Shown here: piece after piece, positions 10,695 through 21,820 of the stretch
How positions within the stretch are numbered: the first letter of the stretch is position 1
How the letters are laid out: each line of letters opens with the position of its first letter
DNA from: Ypsolopha sequella
Taxonomy: Eukaryota; Arthropoda; Insecta; Lepidoptera; Ypsolophidae
Direction: 5' to 3'
Length of the DNA: 64,000 nucleotides
NCBI GenBank assembly: GCA_934047225.1
Contig: OW203991.1
Span: 3,720,001-3,784,000, forward strand
Notes under the pieces: generated by a model
Databases searched by the model: none
What the model was told of the DNA's origin: nothing
Seen by the model: only the letters and a program-made list of their open reading frames with translations
Translations under genes and position numbers: made by a program

Positions 10695-10858
10695 GCGGGT
10701 CTACCACGTAATCCTGATTTTCATCAACATCAACTTGAGATTGAAATTTGACGTGCGTGCGACGACGCCCTCCTAACATGCCATCTCTTTTGCACGCACG
10801 TCAAATTTCAATCTCAAGTTGATTTTGATGAAAATCAGAATTACGCGGTAGACCCGCT
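10695..10858. mobile_element. Foldback element
   Basis: Arms of ~70 bases (gcgggtctaccacgtaatcc mirrored at the right end) flank a ~25-base centre. No ORF and no hammerhead-like core was seen. Confidence 0.8.
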
Positions 10859-11174
10859 GTTCCTAAAACGGGTATTACGTTTGAATGGGCCAGATTGAAT
10901 GGGGCGCGGCACATTCGGACGTAAACTGAAATCGACTACGTTCGAATGGGGCTTTATTTTTATGTAATTTCTCCCGTACACAAATAAAAAAATACTTTTT
11001 CTTTTTTTTTTTACTAATAGAAAATTTAATCTAGTTTTAGAAAAAGAAAACTGCATTAGATTTGGACAACTACTTTAGGAGATAGAGCCAAAAACAAAAC
11101 TGGCGCGAAAAATTGGTGGGAAAAAAAATTCGCCAATAATTCTACAGCTGTGCAATTTGTACCCAACGAGTGAT

Positions 11175-11240
11175 GTTTCGATTGTGAAAAACTTGCCTTT
11201 TTCAAATTAATCGAAACAGAACACTTAAATTTAGGGATGC
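11175..11240. mobile_element. Terminal fragment of the GAGCGGTTTCGCAGCC MITE family
   Basis: gattgtgaaaaacttgcc..ttaatcgaaacagaacactt matches the outer part of the complete copies at 19-20 kb. Confidence 0.6.
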
Positions 11241-11398
11241 AACGATAAGTCTATAACGATACTGATACGAATGACGAATGCATCGTATTAGCGATTACGA
11301 TAACGAATGCTCGTGATTGCATCGTATTAGCGATTACGATAACAAATGCGCTTGATTGCATCGTATTAACGATTACGATAACGAATGCGCGTGATACA
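11240..11398. repeat. 39-bp tandem repeat, 3-4 copies
   Basis: The unit is gcatcgtattagcgattacg followed by ataacgaatgcgcgtgatt, with a few substitutions. A flank beginning gcgcgtgatacagtgctctc also occurs at about 19925-20000. Confidence 0.8.
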
Positions 11399-11470
11399 GT
11401 GCTCTCTCTCACTCTGTTGATCTACCTCGAAAGGGATAGACTTGTTGTATCGAGCGATTAAGGCGATATT

Positions 11471-11635
11471 GTAGCCGATTCTGAAGGCTTTAATTTTAGT
11501 TTTAGTGCTGTCAAAACAAAATTTTCATCATTGCAAAATAGTTCATAAGTGTAAAGAACAGAAGGTAAATTACTTTGGAAAAATTTAAGTCTTGACAGCA
11601 CTAAAACTAAAATTAAAGCCTTCAGAATCGGCTTT
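11471..11635. mobile_element. MITE with ~45-bp terminal inverted repeats
   Basis: gtagccgattctgaaggctt..tagtgctgtcaaaac is mirrored at the right end. A related copy is at 31949-32090. Confidence 0.8.
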
Positions 11636-11690
11636 ATTGACTGAATAAGCTCTTCAAATATGGTTACACCTTTCTGTTACACTTTGTATA
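11636..11690. mobile_element. Solo right arm of the gtaacagaaaggtgtaacc MITE
   Basis: It matches the right end of 4298-4565 and directly abuts the preceding MITE. Confidence 0.75.
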
Positions 11691-11854
11691 GAATGCTGAA
11701 CGTGGATGGACATGTTAATTGTAACTTTAGTGACTTCAATGGACGCTAAATAACAAAAAAATACAATTTCAATATACTAGGTAATTTGAACGATGATTTC
11801 GTGAAGTTATGTAATAAATGCATGAATCACTTTTATAGTCATCATCATTAATTA

Positions 11855-13241
11855 CACTGGTAAACAAAATTTAACTTTTTTTTTGTTTTATGAAGTTTCT
11901 TAACTGTTTCTTAGTAATTTGAGTTTGCTGATTTCATATCTACCCTCAGTTTTTTTCTAGCAGCTCTAGTTTTTGTGATACAGGTACTTCTTAAAATTTC
12001 GTTACGCGGCTTACTAATAATTTTTTTTAGTGCAAAAAATTATTAAATTCCATAAATAAATCGATATGTCTAGATTAAGAAGAACTTGCTTTAACGGTCC
12101 AAATAGTTTTTGTGCTGTTTGTGGTTAATATATGTTTCGAGAATGCGGTTTAAGTGCGTCTGACTTTATAAAAAAGGCCTACTTGGACTTCTTTGGGACG
12201 CTACCCATGGCCCATTAGTAACCCATGGATCCCAAATTTCAACAAAAGTTAAAGAGGAATATCCCCTTGGTTATGGAGAAAATAAAATACATAGAACATA
12301 ACTGGCTGATATGCTTTTATATTAAAATGGTGAATTTTTTTTGGGTCAGCAAGGAGGATATACCAATTACCCCTTATTTATGTGTTTGTAGGATAGCCGA
12401 GCCAAAACAGAACACTGGACCAAAAAAATTTTGGCCTTTAGAGATTGGATTTAGTGCCAGGTAGTATGCATGTGATAAATGTACCTCTAGTAGCCAGAGA
12501 TCGTATTATATTACCCCCTATCCATATAAAATTAGGTCTGATAAAACAATTTGTAAAAGCTCTCAACAAGGATGGGGAATGTTTTAAATATATCAGTAAA
12601 ATATTCCTGAAATTGAGCACAGAAAAAATAAAAGCTGGTATTTTTGACGGTCCTCAAATGAGGGAACTAATAAAGGATCAAAATTTTACTGACTGTGTAA
12701 AGAGAAAACTGCATAGGTTGAATTTGTTTGGGTTGTGCAAAATTTCTTAGGATATAAAAAGTCTCCAGACTACATTCAACACATTGAGCAGCTCATGTTG
12801 CACTTTCAAAGACTAGAATGTAACATGAGCATTAAGATGCACTTCTTCTTCAGCCATTTAGAGCGCTTCCCAGAAAATTTAGGCGATTTAAGCGAAGAAC
12901 AAGGAGAACGCTTTTATCAGGACATTCGCACGATGAAAGAGCGATACTAAGGTCCTTGGAATGCAAATATGATGACTGATTACTGCTGGAGCATTCAAAA
13001 CAAGGCTGAAGTTTCGATTCATGCGAGAAAATCTTACAAAAGAAAGTTTTTTTCATGTTAGGTTAGAGAATTTTTTTTTTCATTTTATAATTCGAGTATT
13101 TTTCGCTAAAAATGTAAAATGTTAATATTTCAAAAACTAGAGCTGCTAGAGAAAAACTGACAACAGATTTGGGATCAGCGTGGCAGAATCATACAAAATC
13201 AAGTATGAAACTTCATAAAACAAAACTACTGTTTACCAGTG
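11855..13241 (+). mobile_element. CACTA-type (EnSpm) DNA transposon, TSD TTA
   Basis: The ends are CACTGGTAAAC and GTTTACCAGTG, and the subterminal tgttttatgaagtttc and ctagagctgctag.. blocks are mirrored. The 3-bp direct repeat TTA (11852-11854 and 13242-13244) together with a CACTR terminus is the hallmark of the EnSpm/CACTA superfamily. A related unoccupied flank sequence survives at 13668-13735 and confirms the boundaries. Length is 1387 bp, with a decayed internal coding region. Confidence 0.8.
12225..13057 (+). pseudogene. Decayed transposon protein inside the CACTA-type element
   Basis: Several frames together give a protein family I recognise as highly repeated in arthropod genomes: MEKIKYIEHNWLIC near the start, then LPPIHIKLGLIKQFVKALNK and GIFDGPQMRELIKD, then MSIKMHFFFSHLERFPENLG, EEQGERFYQDIRTM and a final DYCW..ARKSYKRK. 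At least two frameshifts and an in-frame stop after KERY break it. Its position between CACTA-type ends suggests it is the element's transposase or a linked transposon protein. The catalytic role is inferred. Confidence 0.7.
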
Positions 13242-13285
13242 TTATCTAACACCCTCTTTTGTCGGTCTTATTTATATGCTGTGGT

Positions 13286-13660
13286 GAAGCATCTTCCATC
13301 CATCCATCAGCCTAGTTCGTCCACTGCTGAACACAAGCCTTTCCAGGACTTTGCCACTCCCGGCGGTCATCCTGAAAGAATTGCCCATACTCACACACGC
13401 TGGGCAGGCGGGTTGGTGAGCGCGGTGCCGGAACCCTTGCACCAGTGACGCTGCTGCCCGTCACCAGTCTGTTCCATACCTATAAGGACCGGCTATTAGG
13501 GATGGATATACCGGCATCCATCGGTCCCAGGCATGGTGGGCCTCCTGGTTTTTTGCCTCTGACCTGTCCTCTTACTCTCCCCCGAATAACTTCGACAGGG
13601 TTTCCAAATAAGATGGTGGTACCTCCACAGTCGAGCCCGGCATCAGCTCTACCACCTGCA
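13286..13660 (-). mobile_element. Non-LTR 3' fragment (CCATCC-tailed family)
   Basis: Same family as 34071-34340: catccatccatcagcctagt, then cactcccggcggtcatcctg, then ggatatacc..catccatcggtcc. It is flanked by two copies of a ~75-bp host segment (about 11816-11851 plus 13245-13290, and 13668-13740), which looks like a long target duplication or an older tandem duplication. Confidence 0.65.
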
Positions 13661-13667
13661 TGCATGA

Positions 13668-13735
13668 ATCACTTATAGTCATCATCATTAATTATCTAAA
13701 ACCCTCTTTTGTCGGTGTTATTTATATGGTCTTCC
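13668..13735. other. Paralogous empty site for the CACTA-type element
   Basis: tcatcatcattaattatcta continues without interruption into accctcttttgtcgg. The first half matches the left flank of the transposon and the second half its right flank, with a single TTA at 13692-13694. Confidence 0.75.
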
Positions 13736-14105
13736 ATACTGCACAACAAAACAAATTCAGTACATGTTAGAATCAAAATTCATATTGAGCACAGGATGTA
13801 AAAACCGCAGATCAATATTTATATGTACAGCACGCGTCAAGAGTGCAAGTTTTGGAAAACCACTAAATGCGTCATCATTTTGCGTTGCGACTGTCTTGAA
13901 TGCGTAATTTACAGGATTATATCAACAACGCCCGTTGTACAAATTAAGAACAGTCCCAAAAAACCTGTTTGCCGAAATATTCCCACGCGAATTCCCAAGA
14001 TATTTGTAGTCCGATAGAAATATTAGCAAATCGTTAAAAAAATCATTTAATTCCCGAGCCGAGTTTTTTTTTTTTCTTTTGGATTCTAATTGATAAAAGA
14101 GTTAA

Positions 14106-14543
14106 GGCCCTACGCATCCAACACAATAATCGTATTAAGTAATTTTGAACTCCATGATATTGTCAGAAAGTCTACATTAGAACGCTCGCTTCGTGCGCTG
14201 CGAGCACGCATAATCAGTGAATTTGCGAGGTTTTTCTGGAATTTGTATTGAGAAATAAATAAAAATGGGTCTATAAGTGTCTTTAAATATCTGTGAAGAA
14301 AATTAAGGAAAAGTTTTAATTCTCTCCGTTGAACACCTTTGCTATAAACACATTTATTCGCAATTTGAGGAGCTTACTTTGTGATTTTTTTCTATCGAGT
14401 GAAGTTAACTCAATTACGTTTTTAGATCAACTTGTGTTTAGAGTATATCCTCTATTGTAACATATATTTAACTTGTATTTGAATGAGATATTGAACTGAC
14501 AATATTAATTAAACAAAATGCTCATTTTGGAATGGCAGGGCCG
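14106..14543. mobile_element. TTAA-type MITE (GGCCCT family), copy 1
   Basis: It starts at TTAA (14102-14105) with ggccctacgcatccaacac and ends ggaatggcagggcc. It aligns along its length with 51067-51511, which has TTAA on both sides. TTAA targets are typical of piggyBac and Kolobok relatives. Confidence 0.8.
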
Positions 14544-14929
14544 TAATAGAAATATGAAAGGGTTGACTTAAATCCAATATTTTTAGGCCTACAAAATATT
14601 TCAGTATTAGCTAAAAACGCGCCAATTGTATTACTGGTCCAAAAAAAATCAATCTATAATTGATACAAAACCCATATTCAAACGTGTTCATAATCATTTA
14701 TGTAATAATAAGTAACTTTCCTAAGGAAAATTTTCCAAAATATTTTAAAATTCAAGTAACAAGTTACTTATCTACCTACTAATTACTTTTAGGATGCGTT
14801 CAGTAAATACGATGCGCTCGGTAAGAGAAAAAAAACTGTGTTTTTTATGTGCGTGTTTTAAACATGAAATTAAATTAAATGAATGAAACATATTTATTTA
14901 TGTAATGTAGGTATAATATTAATATTCCA
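14544..14929. other. Intron 1, nothing recognised
   Basis: AT-rich DNA without clear repeat ends. Confidence 0.4.
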
Positions 14930-15150
14930 ATAATAACTATAATTCATTTATTATTTCTACACCAAACTGGATCTAATAATCCTTTAGGAATTAATAGAAA
15001 CTATGATAAAATTCCTTTCCATCCATTTTTTTCTTTAAAGGATTTATTGTTATATTATTCTCATTAATTATATTAACATTAACAAACCCATATTTACTAG
15101 GAGATCCTGATAATTTTATTCCTGCTAATCATTATTACATTAATCCTTAA
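14930..15150 (+). pseudogene. Nuclear mitochondrial insertion: cytochrome b fragment
   Basis: With the invertebrate mitochondrial code (AGA as Ser, ATA as Met) it reads [15 protein letters not shown] then [15 protein letters not shown]. After an internal deletion and frameshift it continues [17 protein letters not shown]. This is the conserved loop of cytochrome b that includes the SNNPLG and GDPDNF motifs. The insertion lies in HIF-alpha intron 1 and cannot be expressed as cytochrome b from the nucleus. The sequence is little diverged, so the transfer is probably fairly recent. Confidence 0.88.
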
Positions 15151-15460
15151 TAACTTATTACAGGTCAGTTTTAATGTAATATAAGTAATCAAATAATATA
15201 TGTGTATATCATAGTTTTACGACATAAATAATAATATGGGAAAATATGCAGGGAAATAAGGTTGGGTTTACTTAAATTTAATTAAAAAATACACTTGAAT
15301 AAAATAAAAGCATAGGAATAAGGAATAAACAATATTACAAATATATGCAATACATATAATAAATATATGCTTAACTCCGCCCATTCGATCATGTATAAAA
15401 CAAATTGTTTTAAAACATGTCTAAACAAGTTTGTTTTTTTTTCCAGTGTTTTAAACCCTG

Positions 15461-15645
15461 TTTTTAGGGCATGCAGGTTTCCTCGCGATGTTTTCCTTCA
15501 CCGTTCAACAAGTGGTGTGACATGTATTAGGTAACAAATACTACACATAAATTCCGAAAAACTCATTGGTGCATGCTCGACCGGGCATCGAACCTGGTTG
15601 AGAGCGTTCTACCACTAGAGCTACCGTTCGCTTCGTATTGAATAT
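15461..15645 (-). mobile_element. tRNA-derived SINE
   Basis: The minus strand reads ggtagctctagtggtagaac (box A) and ggttcgatgcccggtcg (box B), then catgcaccaatgagtttttc. The same body follows the tRNA-like head at 20883-21000. Confidence 0.75.
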
Positions 15646-15936
15646 TGATCCATAGACTGATCATAGCAGCGTGGGTCGAAGGTACGGGCCTTGATGTAAA
15701 CATCTTTGCCCGGGCTTCAACTCCGCGGGGTTCAACCAGCGGGTCCTAAGGGGCATGTCGGAGATCGTGTCGTGACGGGCCGCCGGCGCGGCGGTACGAC
15801 CGGCAGCTCCACTCCCTTTTCATGACTGCCGGTGGTAACGTCACCGGCAGCCCAGTCCGTCTTCAATCTCCGACATCTTCTTCCGAGCTGATCATATCTT
15901 TTCTCAAATATGGACTTGGTCTCATTGACTAAGACA

Positions 15937-16209
15937 GGGATGGGGAAACGTGCCAAGTTGTTGCATTTTTGGCTATATTATTTACTGAAATAAAAATATT
16001 AGTATGTATTTTCTGAAACACTAATTTATTGTGCAATGTTACAAAATAACTATTGAAATAAGGAAGAAATTGCAAATTGCAATTAAATTCAAGTTAGCTG
16101 CGAATTTTCAAACAATAGGAAATCTTCACTTGATTTTTGTTTGATGGTCGCGGGCCGGATTTCAACGCTTCGCGGGCCAGAGATGGCCCACGGGCCGTAG
16201 TATCCCTGG
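15937..16209. mobile_element. hAT-like MITE
   Basis: The termini CAGGGATGGGG and a right end in ATCCCTG enclose gcgggccggatttcaac..gggccagagatggccc, a common hAT-derived MITE interior. The flanks share only taaga, so an 8-bp duplication is not secure. A related core is at 55020-55095. Confidence 0.55.
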
Positions 16210-16555
16210 TAAGATAAGCCCGCATGCACAATGTAAATGGACTGGAAACGTTGCCCTAGTTAAACCAATGATATGCATTCGTTGCATATCATAGTAGTAA
16301 CTACGTAGAACGGCCCATACATTTTGTTCCTGCTGATGCGAATCGCCCCGTGTTTAGAGGGGACTAAAAGTTTGGCGCGATCTGTACTCGTTAACTTGTA
16401 AAGCCTACTTGGCTGTGATAGTTTTCCTTTTAATTTCGTTACGTATACTACTGCCGTGATTTTTTTCACGTCTCCAAATACAACCGTTTCGCTAGCAGCA
16501 GGGGGGGGGACACACTTGACTCTAACAAAAATTAACATTTTTAAGGTTACTATTT
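16210..16555. other. Intron 1, unassigned
   Basis: No domain or repeat ends were recognised. A weak minus-strand ORF (16260-16538) has no recognisable motif. Confidence 0.35.
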
Positions 16556-16825
16556 CGCAAACGGAACCCTGGGTCGAAAAATGGTCTTCTCACATCCCCA
16601 ATTTTTAAGTTACCTATCCAACGACACCCCACATTAGAGGATAAACAAGTAAAAAAATCATCCCCACTTTACGTGTAGAGAAGGTACTATAATTTTTTTA
16701 TTTCAAAATTTTATTACCCATGCCAAATTACAGTTTTCTAGTACTAATAGCGCGGTCAGGCAGACAGACGGACATGGCGAATCTATAAGGGTTCCTTGTT
16801 GTTGACTACGGAACCCTAAAAAGAA
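16556..16825. repeat. Dispersed GGGTTCC-ended repeat
   Basis: It contains cggtcaggcagacagacgga and ends gggttcc..ctacggaaccctaaaa. Related blocks are at 17475-17875 and 49883-50122. Confidence 0.6.
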
Positions 16826-17100
16826 TATTTTGGTGGTTTGGACATGCAGAGAGGATGAATGAATGACAATAAGAGTGACAAAAGAAATTTATGGTGCGCA
16901 AATTGAAGGTACAGCTCGACCAGGCCGATCTAGCAGGATGTATGCTGACTGAAAGCAATGCAAACAAAAGTACCTAGAATAGAAGAGCTTGTACGACTAG
17001 ATTGATGGATATGCAAGAGGTGAAAAAGGCGTGTCAGGATCGTAGTAGATGGAAATCTGTCTCTGCCTACCCCGCTGGGAGACAGGCGTGAGTATATGTA
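16826..17100 (+). pseudogene. RTE-like retroelement C-terminal fragment
   Basis: Debris in several frames resembles the RTE C-terminus (W-FGHAERM-like), followed by the shared 3' region gtagatggaaatctg..tgggagacaggcgtgag. The retroelement sense is plus here, opposite to 7045-7160. Confidence 0.55.
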
Positions 17101-17474
17101 TGTTTGTATGTTGTTGCAGTTACGTTTAAATTGTATTTATTGAATTGATAGTTTTAACCATTAGATAATAATAAAAAAAAAAATTATTAAATTTATATTT
17201 ATTCATATTTATTGTATTGAAGTTTGATTATATAAATCTTGTTTGTTTATTCAGAAAGGCGGTACATTTGCATTTCTTTCTTCTTTATATAGATTACTCT
17301 TCAAAAAAAAAAAATATGAACACAGAATATAAAAAACCGGTGATGGTGAGTACCATTCAAATAAGTTAATAGACTTAAATAATTTTAACAAAAATTACAA
17401 ACTCAAACAGCAACTTGACCTACAAAATTAATTAAACTAAAACAATCGTTGGTCGATTATTCGGGTACGTAACC

Positions 17475-17875
17475 CTAAAACTATATTATGAATCAGCGTT
17501 TTCAGTATCGTTGCTAAGATTCATGGCACATTTTATCATTGGCCCCCACTCCTATATTTTTCAAGATGAAAAAAAAAGTAAAAAGCATATTTTACATTCT
17601 TCTCAATGAGCTCTAGACAATGACACCTCACATACCAGGGTAGAAAAAAAAATCTTTTTCATGGCTGTATAACTGAATATTTATTTATTATAAAATAAAT
17701 ATTATAATAAAATCAATATTCAATTTGTGTTAACAAACACAAAAAAAAAAAACTAATTTCAGATAACTCATTCCGTCTCCGAGCTAAGAGACCCGTGCGT
17801 GACATATGACGGACAGACAGTAGAGTGACATTAATAGGGCTCTGTTTTGCCCATTGGGTACGGAACCCTAAACAG
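17475..17875. repeat. Dispersed GGGTTCC-ended repeat
   Basis: It begins cgggtacgtaaccctaaaac and ends attgggtacggaaccctaaa, giving weak inverted ends, with an internal acggacagacagtagagtga. Confidence 0.55.
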
Positions 17876-17934
17876 ACTGTAACACGCACAAAAATCGTGT
17901 AAACTTGAGGCGTAACGTTGTCGCATAAACTTCT

Positions 17935-18031
17935 TCACTTGCCCAGATGAAGGCAGTCTAAATCTGCTGAAACTGGTCGGCTTTCCCGATCATAACATGT
18001 TTTGAGGTGAGCCGTTTTTATATAAATAACC
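17935..18031 (+). mobile_element. Half of a hammerhead-type foldback element
   Basis: It matches the right arm of the complete foldback at 39701-39866 and ends gtgagccgtttttatataaa. The left arm is missing. It stops 123 bases before the next HIF-alpha exon. Confidence 0.8.
17941..17983 (+). ncRNA. Candidate hammerhead ribozyme (core variant)
   Basis: GCC-CAGATGA, then GCAG/CTGC stem II, GAAA (17969-17972), CTG, GTC (17976-17978), GGC. Stem I GCC/GGC pairs. The box has A instead of U at its second position, which would be expected to weaken activity. Confidence 0.4.
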
Positions 18032-18154
18032 AATAGGTTGTGCGGACTTTGTACTTGTTTGCATACGCACATACATGAACACGAAAATAATTTAATTTAA
18101 TAATAATTTAATCGAGTTAAAATTTCCAACTTTAACTCCCTATTTTTCTCACAG

Positions 18155-18327
18155 TTCCAGAGACTAAATCCGAGGAACCGAAAGTAGAGCCTCCAGAGGA
18201 TCTGGAAGAGGTTTCCTCAGAACTGTCCTACATGAAGGCTTTGGACGGATTCGTGTTCGTGCTGTCACAGCAAGGCGACATCGTCTACTGCAGCGAGAAC
18301 ATTGCTGATCATCTGGGGGTCAACCAG
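18155..18327 (+). CDS. sima: HIF-1alpha / Similar, PAS-A first exon
   Basis: Acceptor ctcacag, donor gtatgt. It completes the split codon C|TT from the bHLH exon, then encodes 57 codons. A short acidic linker (ETKSEEPKVEPPEDLEEVSS) leads into the start of PAS-A: YMKALDGFVFVLSQQGDIVY followed by CSENIADHLGVNQ. The ALDGF-F-L---GDI-Y-SEN core is the canonical HIF-alpha PAS-A beginning. PAS-A supports dimerisation with ARNT. The intron before it is 9.87 kb and holds most of the left-hand repeats. The next exon joins in phase 0. Confidence 0.93.
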
Positions 18328-19210
18328 GTATGTGTTTTTGGACCCTTCTTTTTCCTTTTGCATCTGACGTTCTGGATGTTGTCCAACCCTAAGTTATGGC
18401 ATTTTATGATTTTGTGTACCTAATAGGGTCAGTTACACAAAGATTATTTGAATCTTATATGCAGTTGCAATCAAGTGGTTCTCCAGGGTTACCACAAGGT
18501 ACAATTTTCGGCAGTTATATTATTTTGCTGTTTATTCAAAGGATTAATTGGAATGCATCTTTCCTCTTAAGACTATGACGCCCGCAAAATATTAGAATAG
18601 GTAAATTCATTGGGGATCCCCAATAAAACTGAATATTTATAGAAGTTCTTAGAATTGTTACATATCCTTCCTATTAAATACATCAGACCATATTTCTTAC
18701 TGTTTTCGCATAAAATCAGAATGCATAGGTATGACCACACCATCTGCTTATTATCATCGTGAAATTTATGTGGAAGCGTAGAATTACGATCGAATCACAA
18801 GATCCTCGTAAACTACAAATACACGTGGAAATCGTATGACTACATACAATTCCTCTTAAACTAGTGTTTTATGATAAGTAGTAGCTATTCTAATAGACAC
18901 AGAATCTAAAATAGTTTGTTTATTAAAAACGCATGTAGGTCGATATTTTATGACGTCAAATGTGCGAGCGCCGACGCTTCGTCTATTGAATGGAAAATTT
19001 GTATATGCTGACTCCCTAGTGATAGGATAAGTATAGCTACACATTGTTTTGAGAATATTTCTTTAATACAAAGCGATGTAGAGGAAATTTCGTCAGAGAT
19101 ATTCTAATAAGAATTCACGAATTGACATTTGACACCATTGTGGTTTGTTTAAGACTCCTGTTTATGTTAACTTAAAATAAGGTAGACGTACAAATTTACA
19201 ATAAGCTTAA
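18328..19210 (+). other. Intron 2 start, no feature recognised
   Basis: No conserved ORF or repeat ends were identified. Confidence 0.4.
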
Positions 19211-19554
19211 GAGCGGTTTCGCAGCCGGATTGTGAAAAACCCGCCTTTTTCTAATCAATAGAAACAGAGAACACCTAAATTCAAAATTCACTCAATTGTT
19301 CTTCAACTAAACCTGTGTTGCTGCCATCACAAAGTTTCCATTGGTTTCAATAAATTAGAATTTCTTTATTTTTAATTCAAAATTTTTGAATTTCTATTTT
19401 ACAGAAATCAATGGAAACTGCGATTGCGACATACACAATACATAGGTAATAAGGTTTTGTTGAATAACTATTGAGTGAATTTTTGAATTTAAGTGTTCCG
19501 TTTTGATTAATTAGAAAAAGGCGTGTTTTTCACAATCTGGCTGAAAAACCGCTC
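19211..19554. mobile_element. TTAA-type MITE (GAGCGGTTTCGCAGCC), copy 1
   Basis: It starts after TTAA (19207-19210) with gagcggtttcgcagccgg. The inverted right end is mirrored and ends ccgctc at CTAA. No protein. Other members: 20003-20319, 20369-20550 (one-sided), 50861-51062. Confidence 0.85.
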
Positions 19555-20002
19555 CTAATAGGCCCCTAATATCAGCATAATCCTGAAAATAAAAACATTT
19601 CAACTCACGATGCTAAAATGTTATCGAAGAACGTTGTAAAATAGAGGAGTGATCTACTTCTGGTCTTATCAATTGTCTATGTGACCTTGGTAACAACTAG
19701 ACGTTTTATCTAGACGTCTCAAGTAGTAGCATATAAGTACCCAATCCAAAATCTGTTGAAACTCAAAGAAATACATGGCTACAACAATTTGATCCAATAG
19801 AATATAATAGATCCCAGCGTAAGTCTGATTGGGGTAGTGCTCAAGACCCCTTTAACAAACTTAGCAACTTCAAAAATATATCATCCAGCTAGTCTAGCAT
19901 AGCAAACCATATCGAGCTCGATAGCGCGTGATACAGTGCTCTCTCTCTCTCACTCTGTTGATCTACCTAGAAAGGGATAGACATGTTGTATCGCGCGATT
20001 AA
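19555..20002. other. Intron 2, mostly unassigned
   Basis: The end (about 19925-20000) shares gcgcgtgatacagtgctctc with 11390-11460. Confidence 0.4.
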
Positions 20003-20319
20003 GAGCGGTTTTATAGCCGGATTGTGAAAAATCCGCCTTTTTCTAATTAATCGAAACAAAACACTCATAATCAAAATTTACTCAATAGTTCCTCAACAAA
20101 ACCTATGTTTTTTGTAAACTGTCATCGCCAGTGGTTTCTGTAAATAAGAATATTAAAGTTTTAAATTTTGGAAACTTTGCTATGACAGCATGCGCAATAC
20201 AGAGGTAATAAAGTTTTGATTGAGTCAATTTTGAATACAAGGGTTCTATTTCGAAATAGAACTATTTCGATTAATTTGAAAAAAGCGGATTTTTCACAAT
20301 CCGGCTGTGAAACCGCTCT
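20003..20319. mobile_element. TTAA-type MITE (GAGCGGTTTCGCAGCC), copy 2
   Basis: Left flank TTAA (19999-20002), inverted ends gagcggtttt..agccgg / ccggctgtgaaaccgctc. Confidence 0.82.
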
Positions 20320-20368
20320 GAACCCCCCTTGCCTACCTGTTTACCCCTTATCGATTTTCGATAAAAAT

Positions 20369-20550
20369 GAGCGGTTTCGCAGCCGGATTGTGAAAAACCC
20401 GCCTTTTTCTAATTAATCGAAACAGAACACTTAAATTCAAAATTCACTCAATAGTTATTCAACAAAACCTTATTACCTGCGTATTGTGTATGCTGCCATC
20501 GCAAAGCTTGCATTGGTTTCTGTAAATTAGAAATTCTAATATTTTGAATG
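20369..20550. mobile_element. TTAA-type MITE (GAGCGGTTTCGCAGCC), one-sided copy 3
   Basis: It begins gagcggtttcgcagccgg and matches copy 1 until the interior, but the right end is missing. Confidence 0.7.
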
Positions 20551-20882
20551 GAAAAAATTTGTATCGCTCCTTATGAAATTAAACAGGTTATTGCCAAAAA
20601 CTAATTTTTACATTACTTCAAAAAAAAAAAACTTGACATTTGGCAAAACTAAACTAAATTAGAATGAAGAATGTATCAAATCCTACAGCACAAAATCCAA
20701 ATTAATATTTATTTATTTATATTTTATGATAAATCCTTATTTAAAATGTCACCTTCAAGTGTTACCTAGATAAGGTATCCTCATAAAGATATCAACTTTT
20801 GTGAACTATTGTTATAAATTGCTCTTATCTAATTGTAGTTTGGCCAAATTAATGATGTATTAGCAAGAAATACGGAAAATCG

Positions 20883-21010
20883 GCGGCGGTAGCTCAGTGG
20901 GTAGAACGCTAGCCTCTCAATCTTGAGATCCAGATTCGATCCCTGGTCGGGCATGAACCAATGAGTTTTTCCGAATTTATGTGCATAGTGTATACATATA
21001 TATATACCGA
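20883..21010 (+). mobile_element. tRNA-derived SINE
   Basis: ggtagctcagtgggtagaac (box A) and ccagattcgatccctgg (box B) form a tRNA-like head, followed by catgaaccaatgagtttttc as in 15461-15645. The anticodon arm does not fold cleanly, so this is not a functional tRNA gene. Confidence 0.78.
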
Positions 21011-21091
21011 GAAACTAACATTTTATCCCGACTGGTGGCTGCAAATTTTAGTCATAACCTTAATATAATAATTAAGAATGACGATTGTCGG

Positions 21092-21604
21092 CAGGGTTGC
21101 CAGATATCAGCTACCTCAATTCGCCTAATTTTGACTACCGAGTAGCCTAAATCGCCTAATTATTTATTTTTGTCAAGTAGCCTAATTCGCCTAACATTTT
21201 GAGCTATGTAGCCTAAATTTAGCCCAAATAAAGAAGAAACGTACAGTGCAACTATAAAGTCATGAATAAATAGGAGCGCCACTTTCTTAAAATGTGAGTT
21301 CAAATGAGTTAGAAAGATTGTTTTCTCTATGATAAACGCGTTTGTCTGTCTCACTGCTACAAATTTAGTGGATGCAATGGAACGCAAGCAGCGTTAAAGA
21401 ACTGCGGACGTACTATATTACGTTTTGTTACAAGAATTTTATGGAATTATTCAATAAATTTGGAGTAATCCTGAAATAGCTTAAATCGCCTGTTCTTTTT
21501 CCTAGGTAGCCTAAATAGCTACTGGTAGCCGATCTGATTTTTTGGTCGCCATTTGACCCCCTAAGGTAGCCTAAATGGCGATAATTCGCCTAATCTGGCA
21601 CCAC
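21092..21604. mobile_element. hAT-like MITE
   Basis: Termini CAGGGTTGCCAGAT and ATCTGGCACCACA, flanked by attgtcgg (left) and atttgtcgg (right), an imperfect 8-bp duplication. The interior repeats taaatcgcctaatt-like words. Confidence 0.7.
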
Positions 21605-21820
21605 AATTTGTCGGTCTTGTCAGCAATGGAGTACAAAAGAGGTAGGTCGTATATGCGGCCGGTATTGAAAAAGACCATAGACTAATGAGGTCTTCTATGT
21701 AAATACTGATTTGAATGATATTTTAAACTTTTTAAATACTTCGCTAATGCAACTGTATTTAGATTAATTAGTCAGATTTATTCTCAAGAACAAGATTCGA
21801 TTTACTTATTTTGTACCAGC

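Noticed and set aside
20883..20960. tRNA gene
   Set aside because: Boxes A and B are present but the anticodon and acceptor stems do not form, and the tail matches a SINE at 15461-15645.
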